From Spinellus fusiger (Eukaryota > Mucoromycota > Mucoromycetes > Mucorales > Phycomycetaceae), in the NCBI GenBank assembly GCA_025094145.1, contig JALLLS010000009.1, positions 62,001 to 126,000 on the forward strand: a stretch of 64,000 nt of DNA, written 5' to 3'. Shown piece after piece: positions 1 to 12,108 of this stretch. The first letter of the stretch is position 1, and each line of letters begins with the position of its first letter. The notes below the pieces were generated by a model, which saw nothing but the letters and a program-made list of their open reading frames with translations, made no database searches and was not told the origin of the DNA. The translations under genes and the position numbers were made by a program.

Positions 1-180
1 TTTGAAGTCATTGCTAAACAGGACTCTCTCTTCCAAAGCAAATGATAAAGTACAGTTGTGACTGCCCTTAAGCCTCTTGCTGTCCCTGAACTTAAGAATG
101 GAAAGGATAGAGGCGGTGGTAAAATAACAGACCCAAAGAATTCCTACACAGTAGAATTCTATACGCCCACTGCCTTATGA
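1..180 (+). CDS. 3' end of an unidentified gene (partial)
   Basis: The window opens inside what looks like a coding tail. After a possible splice acceptor near position 53, one frame stays open to a TGA at 178-180 and reads VTALKPLAVPELKNGK, then an RGGGK segment, ending TVEFYTPTAL. The same frame upstream (from base 1) is closed by a TGA at 43-45, so an intron around 7-53 is likely if this is a gene. The composition is protein-like rather than low-complexity. I do not recognise the family, and most of the gene lies outside the window. It could also be chance coding potential, so confidence is low. Confidence 0.35.
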
Positions 181-540
181 ATGACCTGCTGTTATGACTA
201 CAGAAAGATGGTCATGGGATTCTTTCTTTCTTTCTTCTGGCTGTGATCCAAGAGTGCCTACTCTGCATAAGCCATAGAGTGACCTTTTTCATTATTTATT
301 TGTGTATTTATAGGGATTCAGTTACAGCCACCACTCAGCGTAGTTATGGAAGCAGACCCACCCACTGGACATGCGATTGGCTGGCAAGACACCGCCTGTC
401 TATGGGTTACTATGGAATAGATCCTTATAAACCCACGTTCTATCGGCTCACGTGGATTATCCCCTCACTCATACCTACCTACTCGTATAACACATATAAC
501 ATACTCACTCATATAACACACAGACACTTTTATAGCCACC
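181..540 (+). other. intergenic, possible short terminal exon
   Basis: There is no convincing gene here. A branch/acceptor-like stretch ending near 314 is followed by an open frame to a TAG near 420, which might be the last exon of the upstream partial gene, but nothing in it is recognisable. The remainder is AT-rich and leads into the octamer array. Confidence 0.3.
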
Positions 541-544
541 TATC

Positions 545-820
545 TATAAGTATATAAGTGTATAAGTGTATAGGTGTATAAGTATATAAGTATATAAGTG
601 TATAAGTGTGTATAAGTATATAAGTATATAAGTATATAAGTATATAAGTATATAAGTATATAAGTATATAAGTATATAAGTATATAAGTATATAAGTATA
701 TAAGTATATAAGTATATAAGTATATAAGTATATAAGCATATAAGCATATAAGCATATAAGCATATAAGTATATAAGTATATAGGTATATAAATACATAAG
801 TATACAAGTATATAAATACA
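545..820. repeat. TATATAAG octamer microsatellite array
   Basis: About 30 head-to-tail copies of an 8-bp unit (agtatata / tataagta) run for about 260 bp, with scattered variants (agtgtata, aggtgtata, agcatata) concentrated at both edges and a nearly pure core. The array ends about 140 bp before the VAC7 start. It creates spurious minus-strand reading frames of a LIYLYTYI-type repeat in all phases; these are not proteins. Confidence 0.95.
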
Positions 821-955
821 TAGTATTCTATAGCTAGGCTACATGCACACTGAGTGGGTAAGCTATTTCAGACTATTTCCAATTTCAAAAACCAACGCTT
901 TTCTCACTGCTTCTTTGTCCACTTGTCCACTGGAGGCTGTGAATCCTCTTATGTC

Positions 956-2898
956 ATGGCAGCACACTACAGTTCGTCTCAGATCCCGACTACTACTTTA
1001 GAAGACACCACCATGACAGCAACAAGTACAGAAGATGAACTCATGTCTTCATCGCCTTCAAAGTATCGGACGCTTCGTAGGAAAGCCAATATGGACATCA
1101 CTCCACCCCTCACCCAAACTATCTCTCGGTCTCGATCAAAGTTCAATCCCATGCCAAGCACAGACGCGTCTCGGTTTATCACTATAGACTCCCTTCCTTT
1201 CCGAAGTCTTATCAAATCAAAGTCTAGAGACTTATTGTCTACGCAGAAAGAATACAACACTGGCGGATCTCAGCGGCACCTCACCGTGGAAACTGCTGTA
1301 TTTCCAGACCCGCCGATTTTTCCTACCAACGAAGCAAGACGAGTGACTTCTCAAGTGTGTTTTATCACCCCCAAAGAGAGAGAGAAAAGAGTATATTCAC
1401 TGATCTTCCTCTTTCTTCATAGGGGGATGTAAAGAGCTTAAAATCAGGCACTGAGTCTATACGCTCACAAAAGAAGAAAAGACGTCCAATTGCTTCTAAT
1501 TATATTACACCCACCGACATATTTGCTCAGAATCTGAGTGATGCTGTTCTCGATGTCAATGGTATTGGTTTCTCAAGGTGACTGACTTGCTGAATGCCTT
1601 ATTGTTCTAGATTCTGATGAGAACGAAGCGTTTGTGTACCGCGATAAATCCATGCAGACTTCATTTTACCCACCGCCCTGGTCCACAGTGGACACCGATC
1701 ATGCCTCTTCTTTTCACGGATCGTCTAGTCTGAGTTTACCGCATCGATTTGCCTCTACAGGAGATGGGGAGGGAGACTACTACTCAAAAGAAAAGCTTAG
1801 TAAAGACCCGTTGACTCGCCATCTTCCTCGCCGACCTGTCCTACGTTCAGCGGTGTCAGAATTGCCGTCTTCTGGTACACACCCGTTTTCTCTGTCTTTA
1901 CAAAAGAAACCCAGGTACCATCGCTATGAGAGCTGGTATCCGAGTGACGAAGAAAACAGGCCATTGATGAATCGGAATTATGGAAAAAAGAGACGAAAAC
2001 AACCCACAAAAAGGTATTCCAAAGGGAGAGAGTGTAGTAAATAACCCACAGTTGGACAGTAAAAGCGTCGTTATTGTCTGGTCCTTGTTCAGTTGTATGG
2101 CTGTCGTGATTACATTATGGCTGTTTCTTTTTCTTATTGCCTCTCCACTGGCAGATGTCCAGGTGGTGGGCATTAGTAATGTACTGGGAACTCAGAAAGA
2201 ACTCATCTTTAACTTACAAGTACGGGCAAGGTAAATATAACACTTTGGCTTTCTTTTTTCTTCTTCTTTTATGTATGTATGTATGTATGTATTGGGCCAT
2301 CTTATCTATCTGTACAGGAACTATAACTGGTGGACTGTCCATATAAGTCATGCTTCCTTTAGTGTTTTTGCATCCAGTCATGTAGTTCCCACAGCCACAG
2401 CCACACACAATGCCTCTGTTGAGTTGAGTACAAAAGGTAATTCAAAGTACACTTCTCTGGCTTAACACATCCACAAGTATCAGATCCTGCAGAGTTCCTT
2501 GGGACAATTTACCAGTTAGAAGATCCTCTTGTATTTGATTCGGGTAGTCTTTTCTACTCAACCCAAAGCACAGCTATCAGTCAGATTCAGATTAAGAATC
2601 CAGGAGAAACTCATGGAGACTCCCGTGGCAATGAGCGTTGGTAAAGTAGACAAAAGTAGAAAGGGTGATTTGGACTTACCCAAACACTGGCAGGTCACTT
2701 TTGATACGATACCCCTATGAATTGACAGTGAGAGGCGTACTTAAATACCAAATACTGCCGTCTCTTGGCGTGACACAGCTTTATTCTGCTAGATTATGTG
2801 ATGTGTCTAGTATTGATCCTGCTACAGGAAAAATATCCGATGTTCCTCTGCCTGAACGGACCATTTGTGATGATCCTTCCCCTGTAGAAGGGATTTGA
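956..2898 (+). CDS. VAC7: Vac7-like vacuolar segregation protein
   Basis: Vac7 is a vacuolar membrane protein that activates the Fab1 lipid kinase complex making PI(3,5)P2 in fungi. Seven exons can be joined with GT-AG introns: 956-1354, 1423-1561, 1611-2013, 2060-2230, 2318-2436, 2478-2640 and 2694-2898. They total 1,599 bp, or 532 residues. The long N-terminal half is polar, Ser/Arg-rich and disordered. One membrane segment follows (around VVIVWSLFSCMAVVITLWLF). Then comes the lumenal Vac7 core containing DPAEFLGTIYQLEDPLVFDS and a conserved C-terminal region with YELTVRGVLKY. The start at 956 (MAAHYSSSQ) is preferred; an in-frame ATG at 854 would add 34 residues. Assignment rests on the core motif and topology and is fairly sure. 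The C-terminal cysteines and the single-pass layout are as in fungal Vac7. Confidence 0.85.
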
Positions 2899-3156
2899 TT
2901 TTCATACCCACTGGGATTTCCCATATTACCACCATTGTTTTATATTCTATTAACTGCATTTACATAATATATTTAATGATACCTATTCTTCATGCGAAAT
3001 AAACAAAAATATATCTTTCCGTTCATTCTCTTTATGAAATACAATGATAATATCCATGATGATCCATAACATACTTTAGCTATAGTATAAACACCGGTTC
3101 ATACCTCGATATTTAATAGGCGGTTGAAGCAATAGAGTCACTTTCTCTTTAGTTAT

Positions 3157-4308
3157 TACACACCCAAAGATTTTTGGGATGTAAAAGAAAGAAGTGCTGA
3201 TATTTTCAAATTAGTCATTGATATTCCTCTCTGATGTGTTATCCTTAAGCCTGTATTATTTGCAGTATAACACTGATTGATTATTATTTTTTATTATAGA
3301 ACACACTGAATTAACTCTAGTAATCATTGTCCAGAAAATAGAACTAAGTCAAAGGCTATTCTGGAGATAAATAGGTAAATCTGTCTTCATCCGGGTTTGA
3401 GTTCATTGTATTCCACAAGACACTCATTCTATTATTATTAAATAAAGACTCTTCTCAGGGCAGTCTTGGGTGGTCTTTTCTTTCTTCTATACTGTCTAGG
3501 ATGTCTAGAATATACTCCTGAGCATAGTCATCTATCTCCCAAAGATAAAGCACAAGGTCTTTAGGGTGTGAATTCTATTGCTATGAAGGAAATATACTTA
3601 GGCAGTAGCTATAGTCATAATATAATATTAGCTATATTATTATAATAAACATTTTTATCCATAAACAATATTTTTACACTATTTTCGGAAATTATTCGCA
3701 CAACTTCAGAAAAAATTGCACACTTTTTTTTTCACTTTTTGCATACTATATTTTACTTGTTGCACAGTTTCATAAAAAGAATTTGCACAAAGTGTGTGAA
3801 GTTTATTAAAGAGTATTTCTACTTGAACATGTTTCATATCTCGAAGAAGAGTAATAACGAAATCCCTTAATATCACTGATAAGAATATCGCTAAATGCTT
3901 AAGTAATCCTCATGTTTAAAGCCTCACTTTCCAAGAATTTTTCTATTTTAAGCTTACTCTTCACAACAGACCAAAATTGCTCAATCCGATTAAGCTCAGG
4001 AAACTCTGGTGAAAGAGATAAGCATCCTTAGCCGGGACTTGCAATAATTCTACTCATTCTTTTAGTGAAATTGTGCAAAATCTTTTTATAAAACTGTGCA
4101 GAAAGTGAAAAAAAAGTGTGCGATTTTTTTCTGAAGTTGTGCGAATAATTTCCAAAAATAGTGTATTGATAATACAAAAGGAAACAAATATTTGGATATC
4201 CATAAATCTTTTGATTTTAAACGTCGCCACATAAAAGGGAATACTTTATTATGACGCAAAGGGAATATTGTATTGCCGCTTAAAAGCCAGAGAATATCCT
4301 GGTGTGTA
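3157..4308. mobile_element. TA-flanked TIR element, copy A (non-autonomous), upstream of ALG3
   Basis: The left end reads TA-CACACCCAAAGATTTTTGGG and the right end is CCTGGTGTG-TA, so the element is bounded by TA dinucleotides and has short imperfect terminal inverted repeats, as in Tc1/mariner elements. The interior is homologous to copy B (15667-16899) and to the left part of copy D (61313 onward, inverted). On the minus strand it holds a decayed frame with a core like LVLYPWEIDNYAQEYILD that is shared by all three copies. A second transposon is nested at 3675-4165. The right end lies only about 36 bp before the ALG3 ATG, so the element must supply much of that promoter. Confidence 0.8.
3675..4165 (-). 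mobile_element. nested Tc1/mariner MITE with transposase C-terminal remnant
   Basis: Inside copy A, TA-CACTATTTTCGGAAATTATTCG on the left is mirrored on the right (ends AATTTCCAAAAATAGTG-TA). The inverted repeats are about 65 bp and nearly perfect, extending through TCGCACAACTTCAGAAAAAAT. The minus strand between them encodes the C-terminal end of a DDE transposase: an ELNRIEQFWSVVKSK segment (compare the usual LNPIEXXWS) followed by KFLESEALNMRIT. The catalytic N-terminal part is gone, so this is a deletion derivative moved in trans. Copies B and D lack it, so it arrived after the host element had spread. Confidence 0.85.
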
Positions 4309-4343
4309 TTATCAAAGGCACAGTGGGTAGTTTTGAATGCAGC

Positions 4344-6129
4344 ATGGCAAGACCATTAACAAAAAAGCAAAGAGTCAAGTCTGCTCATGACACACCCAAT
4401 GTCATTAAACTAAAAGATATTACTGGGTTAATCTACTCTATTTTGGTGGATACTTCTTATTTCTGGTATATGGCTGCCATTCTTCTGTTAGGAGAACTGC
4501 TGCTGAACCTGTTCATCATTCAGAGAGTGCCATGTAAGCAAAGATATAGATGCACATAGATATACGTATATATATATATATAGTTTCTAGTCACCTTAAC
4601 CATACACAATAGATACAGAGATAGACTGGGTGGCCTATATGCAAGAAGTAAAAGGATTTGTTGATGGTGAACGCGATTATAAAAACCTTAGTGGCAATAC
4701 AGGTCCTCTTGTGTGAGTTTAGCCTAGGAGAAATCCACAACTCACTTGTGTATTTTAATAGCTATCCTGCAGGATTTGTTTATATTTACTCTGCACTCTA
4801 TTATCTGACGAACAAAGGCACACATGTCCGTCTCTGTCAGTATCTCTTTGGTGGTCTTTACCTTGCAACTCAGGCCATTGTATTTGCTCTCTATAGTACT
4901 TCCAAAAAAGTGGGTGAACAGAACCCAACATGACTTCTCATTCAACTAGTTTCCTCCTTATGCACTTGTTCTCTTGTGTATTTCTAAAAGACTCCACTCT
5001 ATCTATGCTCTAAGATGCTTTAATGATCCTGTAGCCATGTTCTTTATGTATCTTTGTTTATTAGCTATGGTACACAAAAGATGGACTCTGGGAAGTATTC
5101 TTTACAGGTAAGAAAGGAATCCTCTCTTTCAGATAGCTAATCACCTGTGTAGTATGGCTCTATCTGTAAAAATGAATGTACTCTTATTCTTTCCTGCCTT
5201 TGGTGTGTTACTATGGCAGGCAGTGGGTGCATGGTCTACATTGGGTCTCTTGATGCTTATTGTTGGTAGTCAGGTCAGTAGAATCACAAGGCAATAGAGA
5301 GGCAACCCTTGCGTATTTGTTCTTATGTTTTAGTAGATGATCTTGGCATATCCCTTTTTATCCACCTATCCCGAGTCCTATATTAGCCGTGCCTTTGAGT
5401 TTAATAGAGTATTTGATTATCAATGGACAGTCAACTGGCGAATGTTTGATGAAAAGACATTCGGATCATCATCATTTGCAAATACACTCTTGGCAGGACA
5501 TGCTATTGTTCTTGTTATATTCTTATGTGTGGTCTGTCATAAGTAGGTGCTTTTCTATACCATATGCATGCATTCATATAAGGGTGTGGGATCTAAATAT
5601 CTATTCTAGAAAAGGAGGGCTTGTGCGTGTATTTCTCCGTGGATTTAGCACTCATCCTACAGCACGCCACACTCCCTCTCCAGATGGTAAGTGCTAATGA
5701 TGTTATTAAGTGTGTCTATAAGCTACATATACTAAAGATCTTTTATATAAATTTAAAAGATGTTCTATTTATGATGTTCACTTGTAACTTCATTGGAATG
5801 ATATTTGCAAGATCATTGCATTACCAATTCTATTCTTGGTATTACCATGCCATTCCCTATCTATTATGGCAAAGTGAATGGATGACAGGAGGAGAATCCT
5901 CACACAAGTACACTAGGTAAGAAGGTACACTATCACAAACAGCATTCTCATCCTATACAGAGTATTCTTATTAGCTACGATTGAGGGCTGCTGGCTTACA
6001 TTTCCTTCCACAGAGAGAAGTTCATGGACACTACTTGCTTGCCACATTCTGCTACTCTTAGGACTTGTTCCCTCTCATCAAAAGGAATCTACAAACCATC
6101 CTGCTTCTTCTGTTAGAACATCACTATAA
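4344..6129 (+). CDS. ALG3: Dol-P-Man:Man5GlcNAc2-PP-Dol alpha-1,3-mannosyltransferase
   Basis: Alg3 is an ER multi-pass membrane enzyme that adds the first lumenal alpha-1,3-mannose to the Man5 dolichol-linked oligosaccharide, taking mannose from dolichyl-phosphate mannose. Nine exons (4344-4533, 4613-4712, 4762-4909, 4950-5107, 5153-5273, 5337-5542, 5583-5686, 5760-5916, 5961-6129) total 1,353 bp and 450 residues, close to the normal family length. Diagnostic motifs include [12 protein letters not shown] near residue 65, [40 protein letters not shown] and [15 protein letters not shown]. Many hydrophobic helices are present. All introns are 40-79 bp. The ATG at 4344 ([10 protein letters not shown]) fits the family N-terminus better than the in-frame ATG at 4302, which would lie inside transposon A. 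Confidence 0.95.
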
Positions 6130-6377
6130 ACTAGGCATGTTCTTTATTATTCTCTTTGCCAATGTTCCCCCCTCCCACCTTTTTTTTCTTCTTATTTTAT
6201 ATTTATAAAATGCTAATGGGCTTTATTTCGTATTTTTATATTATTTTCGATTTGTATTACGGCGTCTGTACTGAGAGACAAAATCAGACAAGACTCTTCT
6301 AACCTTGACCCACTGCTTCTCTTGAATAGCTCTGTAGAAAGACGTGGATTAGATACTAATCTATAGGCATTTATTCT

Positions 6378-9300
6378 TTACCTTGTCCAGGTCTGTAAAA
6401 ACTCGGTTCTTTCAGAAGGAGACATGGCCTGTTCCGGGAATCCATTCACAATAGTCACCATCCATTGTGAACTTTCTACAGGCAATAGTTGCGCTAATGA
6501 CTTGAGAGTAGCTGCTACATCTGCAATCAACTCCCAGCTGTAGAAATGTATCAAGCCATCGAATAAAAGACGAATAAAATCTCCACCAAATTCCCTGAAT
6601 AAAGCAACCACTTGTTCTGCATTCTGGCCCACATTGGCTAATGTACGCTGGGAATTAGGAGTTGTGAGTTCATGTACTGATAAACCAATACTCAAAAGAT
6701 GACGGTAAAAGGAGAAGATGGCAGTGAGTGCTCTCACTTCTTCCAAAGACAGTCCTGTAAGTCCAGCTTGGAAGACTGGTGAGATTAAAGTACTCTGAAC
6801 CACCATGGTAGGTGCACAGTCCAACAGGGCAGTTGTGAGTCTGAAATATTCTTCTACCACTAGAAACAGTAATAATAAATAAATGAATATACTAGACATT
6901 CATGTCGTAGCGTACCATCAGGAATTTCATCAAATTTCTTTCCACTAAGAGTACTGAATACAATAGCACTTAAACGCTCTACAAGTTGGAAGCATAATGT
7001 CACATTCTCACTGCCTTCCTTGGAATATTCGCGTACAAGTTTGTGGGCAACCCAGAGATAGACACCAAGTCTGCTGGTATCAAACCCACTGACGAGTCTT
7101 TCCATCAACTGTGGTAGTAAGGGTGTAAGATGTAATTTGTAGGACTGGATACAGTTTCTGAAGCATCTACAGAGGGGTTCTGCAATCAAAGGATCATTGC
7201 CAAAGTTGCTTAAACACAAATCAAGGACAGGCAAAAGTTCATTGAAGAAGTTGATGCATGGGTGAGGTGTTCCAACAGGAATGTCAGGACAAACAATCTC
7301 GAAAAAGATAGATATCTGCTCCAAGAGGTCTAAATTCATAGAGTAAGATAGGATCCATAAGGTAAATACATACCTCCTGCTTTAGTGAGTTTGCTATGCC
7401 CCACATTTCCTTTGTCTTCAATGACAATAGCATGAAGATCCTGGGCAATGGGTAGACAAAAGGACTGGAGAGCATTCAAGGTTTCTGCTACAGGTATTAC
7501 ACTGATAACATGAGAGACAGCCTCAGTTACTTCAATAATATCATTGAAAGGCAGGGTCCTGACAATGTTAATATAGAAAGGATGAAGTTGTGATACAAAA
7601 TCAACAAGAAGCTAATAGCTGTATGTGAGTTCTTTTTCTCTTCATCTATAGGTTTATATCTACACGTCTTCCTACAAACAATACTTACTTCGCTACAGTC
7701 TTTGCATAGATGCTTTAATGCTAATGCACTAGCAGCAGCTACCTCGGCATTCTCAAATCCAGCAGAAATGTAGTTGAGCTGATAAGTAACATATTGGGGA
7801 TGAAGACGAGTCCAGAAAGAATAGCGAGAAATGACTAGGGTGGCCGCATAACGAATTTTGGGGTGATCAGGAAGCTTTGACAAAAACTCCATGATCTGTG
7901 GCATGACTTCATTCTCATCTCCTGGTACTTCAGATCCCATAGAACGAAGAGAGAAAATGGGTGCCTCAATCTGCTGCCATGATGCTGCTTCTGGTTGTGA
8001 CAGTAATTGAGTCAACAATGCAAGTGGCTTCAACAGACACTTTTGGGGAGTCATGACTTTACAGCAATCCTTGAGTGTGTCTCCCATTTGGTGTCTAAAG
8101 TCTCTAAATTCGTCACGTTCTTTGGCAGAGAGTTCTTCTACATCTTCAGGATAATGCAAGTGGCGAATAATACTGTCCACCAATGCATTATAGCAGCCAT
8201 AGAATGAAGAGAGTGTATGCTTGTACTGATCTGATACCAGTACATTAGTAAGTTCATACCAAAATTTGAATGTCATGGGTACAATATCAAGATCCTCATA
8301 GGCTGTGCATTCTCCAATTCCTTCCAGTAAAACAACAAATGCCTCTGGATGTTGTGCAATAGGTATAACATAGGCTTCACCTGCCTCAATAAACATACGG
8401 CAATAGCCTCGTACTTTGTCTGAGTCTTCTGCTGCTTTGGCTTCTCTTAATGGTTGAATTAATGCACTGAAGAGAGGATAAATTCTTTCGATCAGTGCTC
8501 TATATTCATGGGTTTCTTTTGTTTCGTAGATAATCTCGCATACAACATCCACAGATACATCAAACAAAGCTTCATTTGACAGGCCTCCGAAAGCAGCCGA
8601 AAGCAAAGGACTGGTTTCCAACAGTCTAATATCAACATCTCCTGTACGCAACCAACTCGAAAGACATCGAAAGACTTCTTCTTGAATAACTGTATTACCA
8701 GCTGATGCAGGGTCAGTAATTCTTAGGGTCCTTATATAAATATAGATTTATATCCATACCACTTGACTGAATGTACAATTCCAATAGTTGCATAACAGTA
8801 GGAACATTCTGTTCAATAAGCACACTACTTCTTGCCTCTGCTTCTTTATCCTAGGGTTGTGTTAAGATCTATACCCCCCATCCATGTTTATAGGCCTATC
8901 AATACACTTCTTACCGAGATAGGAATTCTTTTGTTATTTGTCATTTCTTCTGCAAGTACTTTTAGGAATTCTAATAAACAGGCTGCACCTTCTGATGTCT
9001 TTCCAAACTTCTCCATCAAGTCCTGTACTGCAGTTGTCCACTCTTTAAACTGAATGGCCAAATCTGCTATGGCTAGACACAACTGTATCATAATAGACTT
9101 TATACCCGTTGAAGAGGCCCACAGGAGATGAAGAAGAGAATCACGCAATGAGTAGCGTGCTTCTGGAGTGAGCTCACGTAGATCGTATGTAATCTACTTT
9201 TCAATGAGTGTCTTTGGCCCTAATGAAAGGAGGTACCTTTTGTCGTAAGGTTTGAGCTGCAAACAACCGAGTCTCTGTATTGGCATTTTCCATTTTTAAG

Positions 9301-9503
9301 AGATAGTCTGCAACAGCCCATGCTTCTGACTAGAAGATGTGTAAGACGCACACGATAAGGTCTTATCAGACAGGGTCGCTTGGGAATACCTGCTTCTGGA
9401 AAAGCTCAAGCCACTGACTGGCTTGTTTTTTGGCCAGAGAGTCGTTGGATGAATAGAGGGCAGACAGTGCATCCAACACCTGTGAAACTGCTGCGCTTGA
9501 CAT
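6378..9503 (-). CDS. MTR10: importin-beta family nuclear transport receptor, transportin-3/Mtr10
   Basis: Mtr10/TNPO3 imports SR-type RNA-binding proteins into the nucleus and, in yeast, acts in tRNA retrograde import. The minus-strand gene starts at 9503 with MSSAAVSQVLDALSALYSS and passes through about ten exons. Recognisable blocks are KKQASQWLELFQKQ at the N-terminus, SEAWAVADYLLKMEN, the IEAPIFSLRSMGSEV segment with the following LPDHPKIRYAATLVISRYSFW, and a helical HEAT-repeat C-terminus ending FLQTWTR. The largest exon (8651 to about 7680) carries the central HEAT repeats. Introns are short. The full length, about 930 residues, is normal for the family. It is divergently arranged with PPP4R2; the 135-bp gap must hold both promoters. 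I checked the frame block by block but did not verify every splice junction. Confidence 0.88.
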
Positions 9504-9638
9504 AAGTCACTAGAAAAACAAGGAGAAGAAGAGAAAAAGGCTCAACAGAAACCCGGATAGACAAAGAAAAAGGACGTCACGCGCTCAATGACGCGCTTTG
9601 TTCATTAGCTCTCTTTGTATCTATCTTTTCAAAACGTC
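9504..9638. promoter_or_regulatory. bidirectional promoter between MTR10 and PPP4R2
   Basis: The two start codons lie only 135 bp apart. The gap contains GGACGTCACGCGC followed after four bases by TGACGCGC, i.e. a CRE/ATF-like TGACG core and two ACGCGC (MCB-like) hexamers at about 9572-9597. These are the only GC-rich words in the gap. This is inferred from position and motif; no factor is known. Confidence 0.5.
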
Positions 9639-10771
9639 ATGTCAAAAGAAGTAGCAAGAGAACAAGCATCAACTGATCTGTATCAACCTCAAGTGAATGA
9701 TGAAGTGACTATGAAAAGAAAACTGGGTGTAGAAGAAAGTGCAATAGAACCAGCACCCAAAAGAAGTCGGCCTGATTTATTAGAGATGAGCCATCATCTG
9801 GATAATGCCAAGCCTCATTCTGTTCTCTGTGACATTGCCTCGAGTGACAAACTAGAGATCTCGTGGGATGAGCTAAAGCAGATTATAAAAGACACAATTC
9901 TGAAGGTGATGATGATATATACACACAAGATAAACAATGAATAGCCAAGCTTATTTTTGCTGCAGTACTGTGAAGTGATGATAGAGGTACAAGACTCGGA
10001 GACTCATTCAGCTATTGAAAATATGAAAGTGTCTATTCTTCGTGCGATTGATAAGCATAATGGACCACCTTTTACTATTCAACGTCTTTGTGAACTGTTG
10101 ATAGAGCCGAGAAAACATTACACTATGTTTATAAAATATCTGCGTGCTGTTGAAAAGGTACATTTCATAGTAGATAGTCCATGATAAATGTTACTGTGAC
10201 TCATTGTGCGTATGATACTCAATAGGTACTTTTGGTCACCTCTACTTGGGATGATTTCTCAGGTGATGGTGCTGAGACAACTATTACCAGCGAAGTCAGT
10301 GAAACAATAGAGAAAATGGAGGCAGTAGAAGAAGGAGAAGAGATGGAGGCTATGGATGCAGTAGAAGCTATGGAAGAGATGGAGGCCATGGAAGAGATTG
10401 AAAGAGTTGGAGCCAATGGAGTCACTGAATTAAATGGAGCCATTGAGGCAATGGAAAAATACAAAACTAGTAAAGAGGAAGAGGAAGAAGAGGAGAAAGA
10501 AGAGGAAGAAGAGGAAGAAGAGGAAGAGGAAGAAGAGGAAGAGGAGGATAAAAAAGAAGGATCTGTGGACACAAAAGAAGCAAACATACCAAAGCCAACA
10601 GAAGAAACAGCCATAACAACAGACAAGACAGCTCCATCAGATACAACAATAGATAGTTCTGAGCCTACAGTAAAAGACATCTCTGTAAATGATTTGCAAC
10701 AGACTCACTCTTCAGAAGACATAACTCTATGTCTGGAACAAGAAGAGGAAGAGGAAGAAAAGACATTATAG
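9639..10771 (+). CDS. PPP4R2: protein phosphatase 4 regulatory subunit 2
   Basis: PPP4R2 (Psy4 in yeast) binds the PP4 catalytic subunit and directs it to DNA-damage and splicing substrates. Exons 9639-9905, 9966-10157 and 10226-10771 total 1,005 bp, or 334 residues. The conserved core is intact: PPFTIQRLCELLIEPRKHY, then FIKYLRAVEKVLLVTSTW. N-terminal residues 25-50 are basic and may hold a nuclear signal (KRKLGVEE, PAPKRSRPDL). The C-terminal 150 residues are low-complexity and acidic, with a run of about 40 mostly Glu residues interrupted by Lys (10474-10550). Acidic C-terminal tails are usual in the family. Both introns are phase 0 and about 60-70 bp. Identification is firm. Confidence 0.9.
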
Positions 10772-12108
10772 AATGTAAATCTCCATAATGAACAAGTAGG
10801 AAAGCCTAAAAACAAGCATAGGAAGAGAATCAGAGGAAAATAAACAAGTAGAATCAGTACAAGAAGATCAAAATACAAATATCTGAAGAATCAATAGAAT
10901 CAATATACAAAGAAGATAAGAAAACCAATAACTTCAGGGGCAACAACAGAAAAAATTAAGACTTAAATACATGGACAGTATTAGTACTACTATAGACAAT
11001 AGCCTATAATAACAACAGATAATACACCTATGAATATCAACAAAGTAAGTCAAGGGGTTAATGATTTGATTTACTGATCTGTTTCTGTTGAGCAAGCTAC
11101 ACTAAATCACTCATTCAAAATACTATTATTAAAAGAAAAAGAAAAAGAAAATGGCAGTGTGCCTATTCATCATGTGCATTTTATTCAACAATCACTAGAC
11201 CTAAGTCTCGATGTATTTGTAATTCATTTGTCTTTCTCATTTTCACTTATTGAATAAACAAAGCTCTCAGTACTAGAATATAAGGGAAAGACAAAAAAAA
11301 TCATACCAAAAGAAGAGTTATTATCAAATACTGTCTAAAGAGTATACTTATCATATAATATTTAAGTGCAGATATTACTAGACATTATAATGTCTTTTTG
11401 CATGACAAAATCCAATAAGATACACTTTATTATTCTTTAGATGGTTTACCTGTAGCATGGATTTATGTTAGTCATTCAACTGAGACTGTAGTAATAATTA
11501 GGGAAGAAGGATGAGAATGAACCAGAAGGCTTTGACGCTTTCTTGGTTCAGAGAAAATAGATAGAAATACAATAATAAAGAAGAGATAAACAGCATTGAA
11601 TAGCATTGAATAATATTAGCTACTAATTATCATACGTTAATAGGGTTATGCCCTATATAATTCAGGCAACCTTGCTCAATGTTAGCCTATACTCTATACT
11701 GATAAAGATGGCTTTCCAAATAAATGCAAGTGATTTATTTCTCTGTACATTAGTCTGAAGCAGAAGTGTTTTAAGAAGTACATAACTCATAGGATTGTAT
11801 GACTGATTCATATAACTCATTCTTTGCAGTAAGCTGCCATTATTATTTGGACAGTTACAATGACTTTTATACAAATGGTTATATCCACAACAGCCTGTAC
11901 CATTGAATACTCTGATTTGATATTCCTAATACTTTGAACTGTGGGCTTCATTATAATAACACTCAGAATCACAGTCAATGCTAATCAAGCCTTCAACAAG
12001 TAATAAATGCCCCACAATCTTCTATCTTTTGCCTTTTTATATTCTCCACGAATACTATATAATTTTATTCAAGACATGTGTTATATTGCTATTTTTATGC
12101 ATACAGCA
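10772..12108. other. AT-rich intergenic, no gene recognised
   Basis: This interval lies between the convergent 3' ends of PPP4R2 and the GID1-like gene. It is AT-rich, with purine-rich runs just after the PPP4R2 stop. Only short frames occur, the longest a 70-codon minus-strand frame at 11662-11874 with no recognisable motif. Confidence 0.6.

Noticed and set aside
530..821. Three overlapping minus-strand frames rich in Leu, Ile, Tyr and Thr
   Set aside because: They are translations of the 8-bp repeat, open in all phases because the unit lacks stops on that strand.
10219..10680. Minus-strand Ser-rich frame of 153 codons
   Set aside because: Antisense of the Glu-rich tail of PPP4R2; poly-Ser arises from reversed gaa/gag codons.
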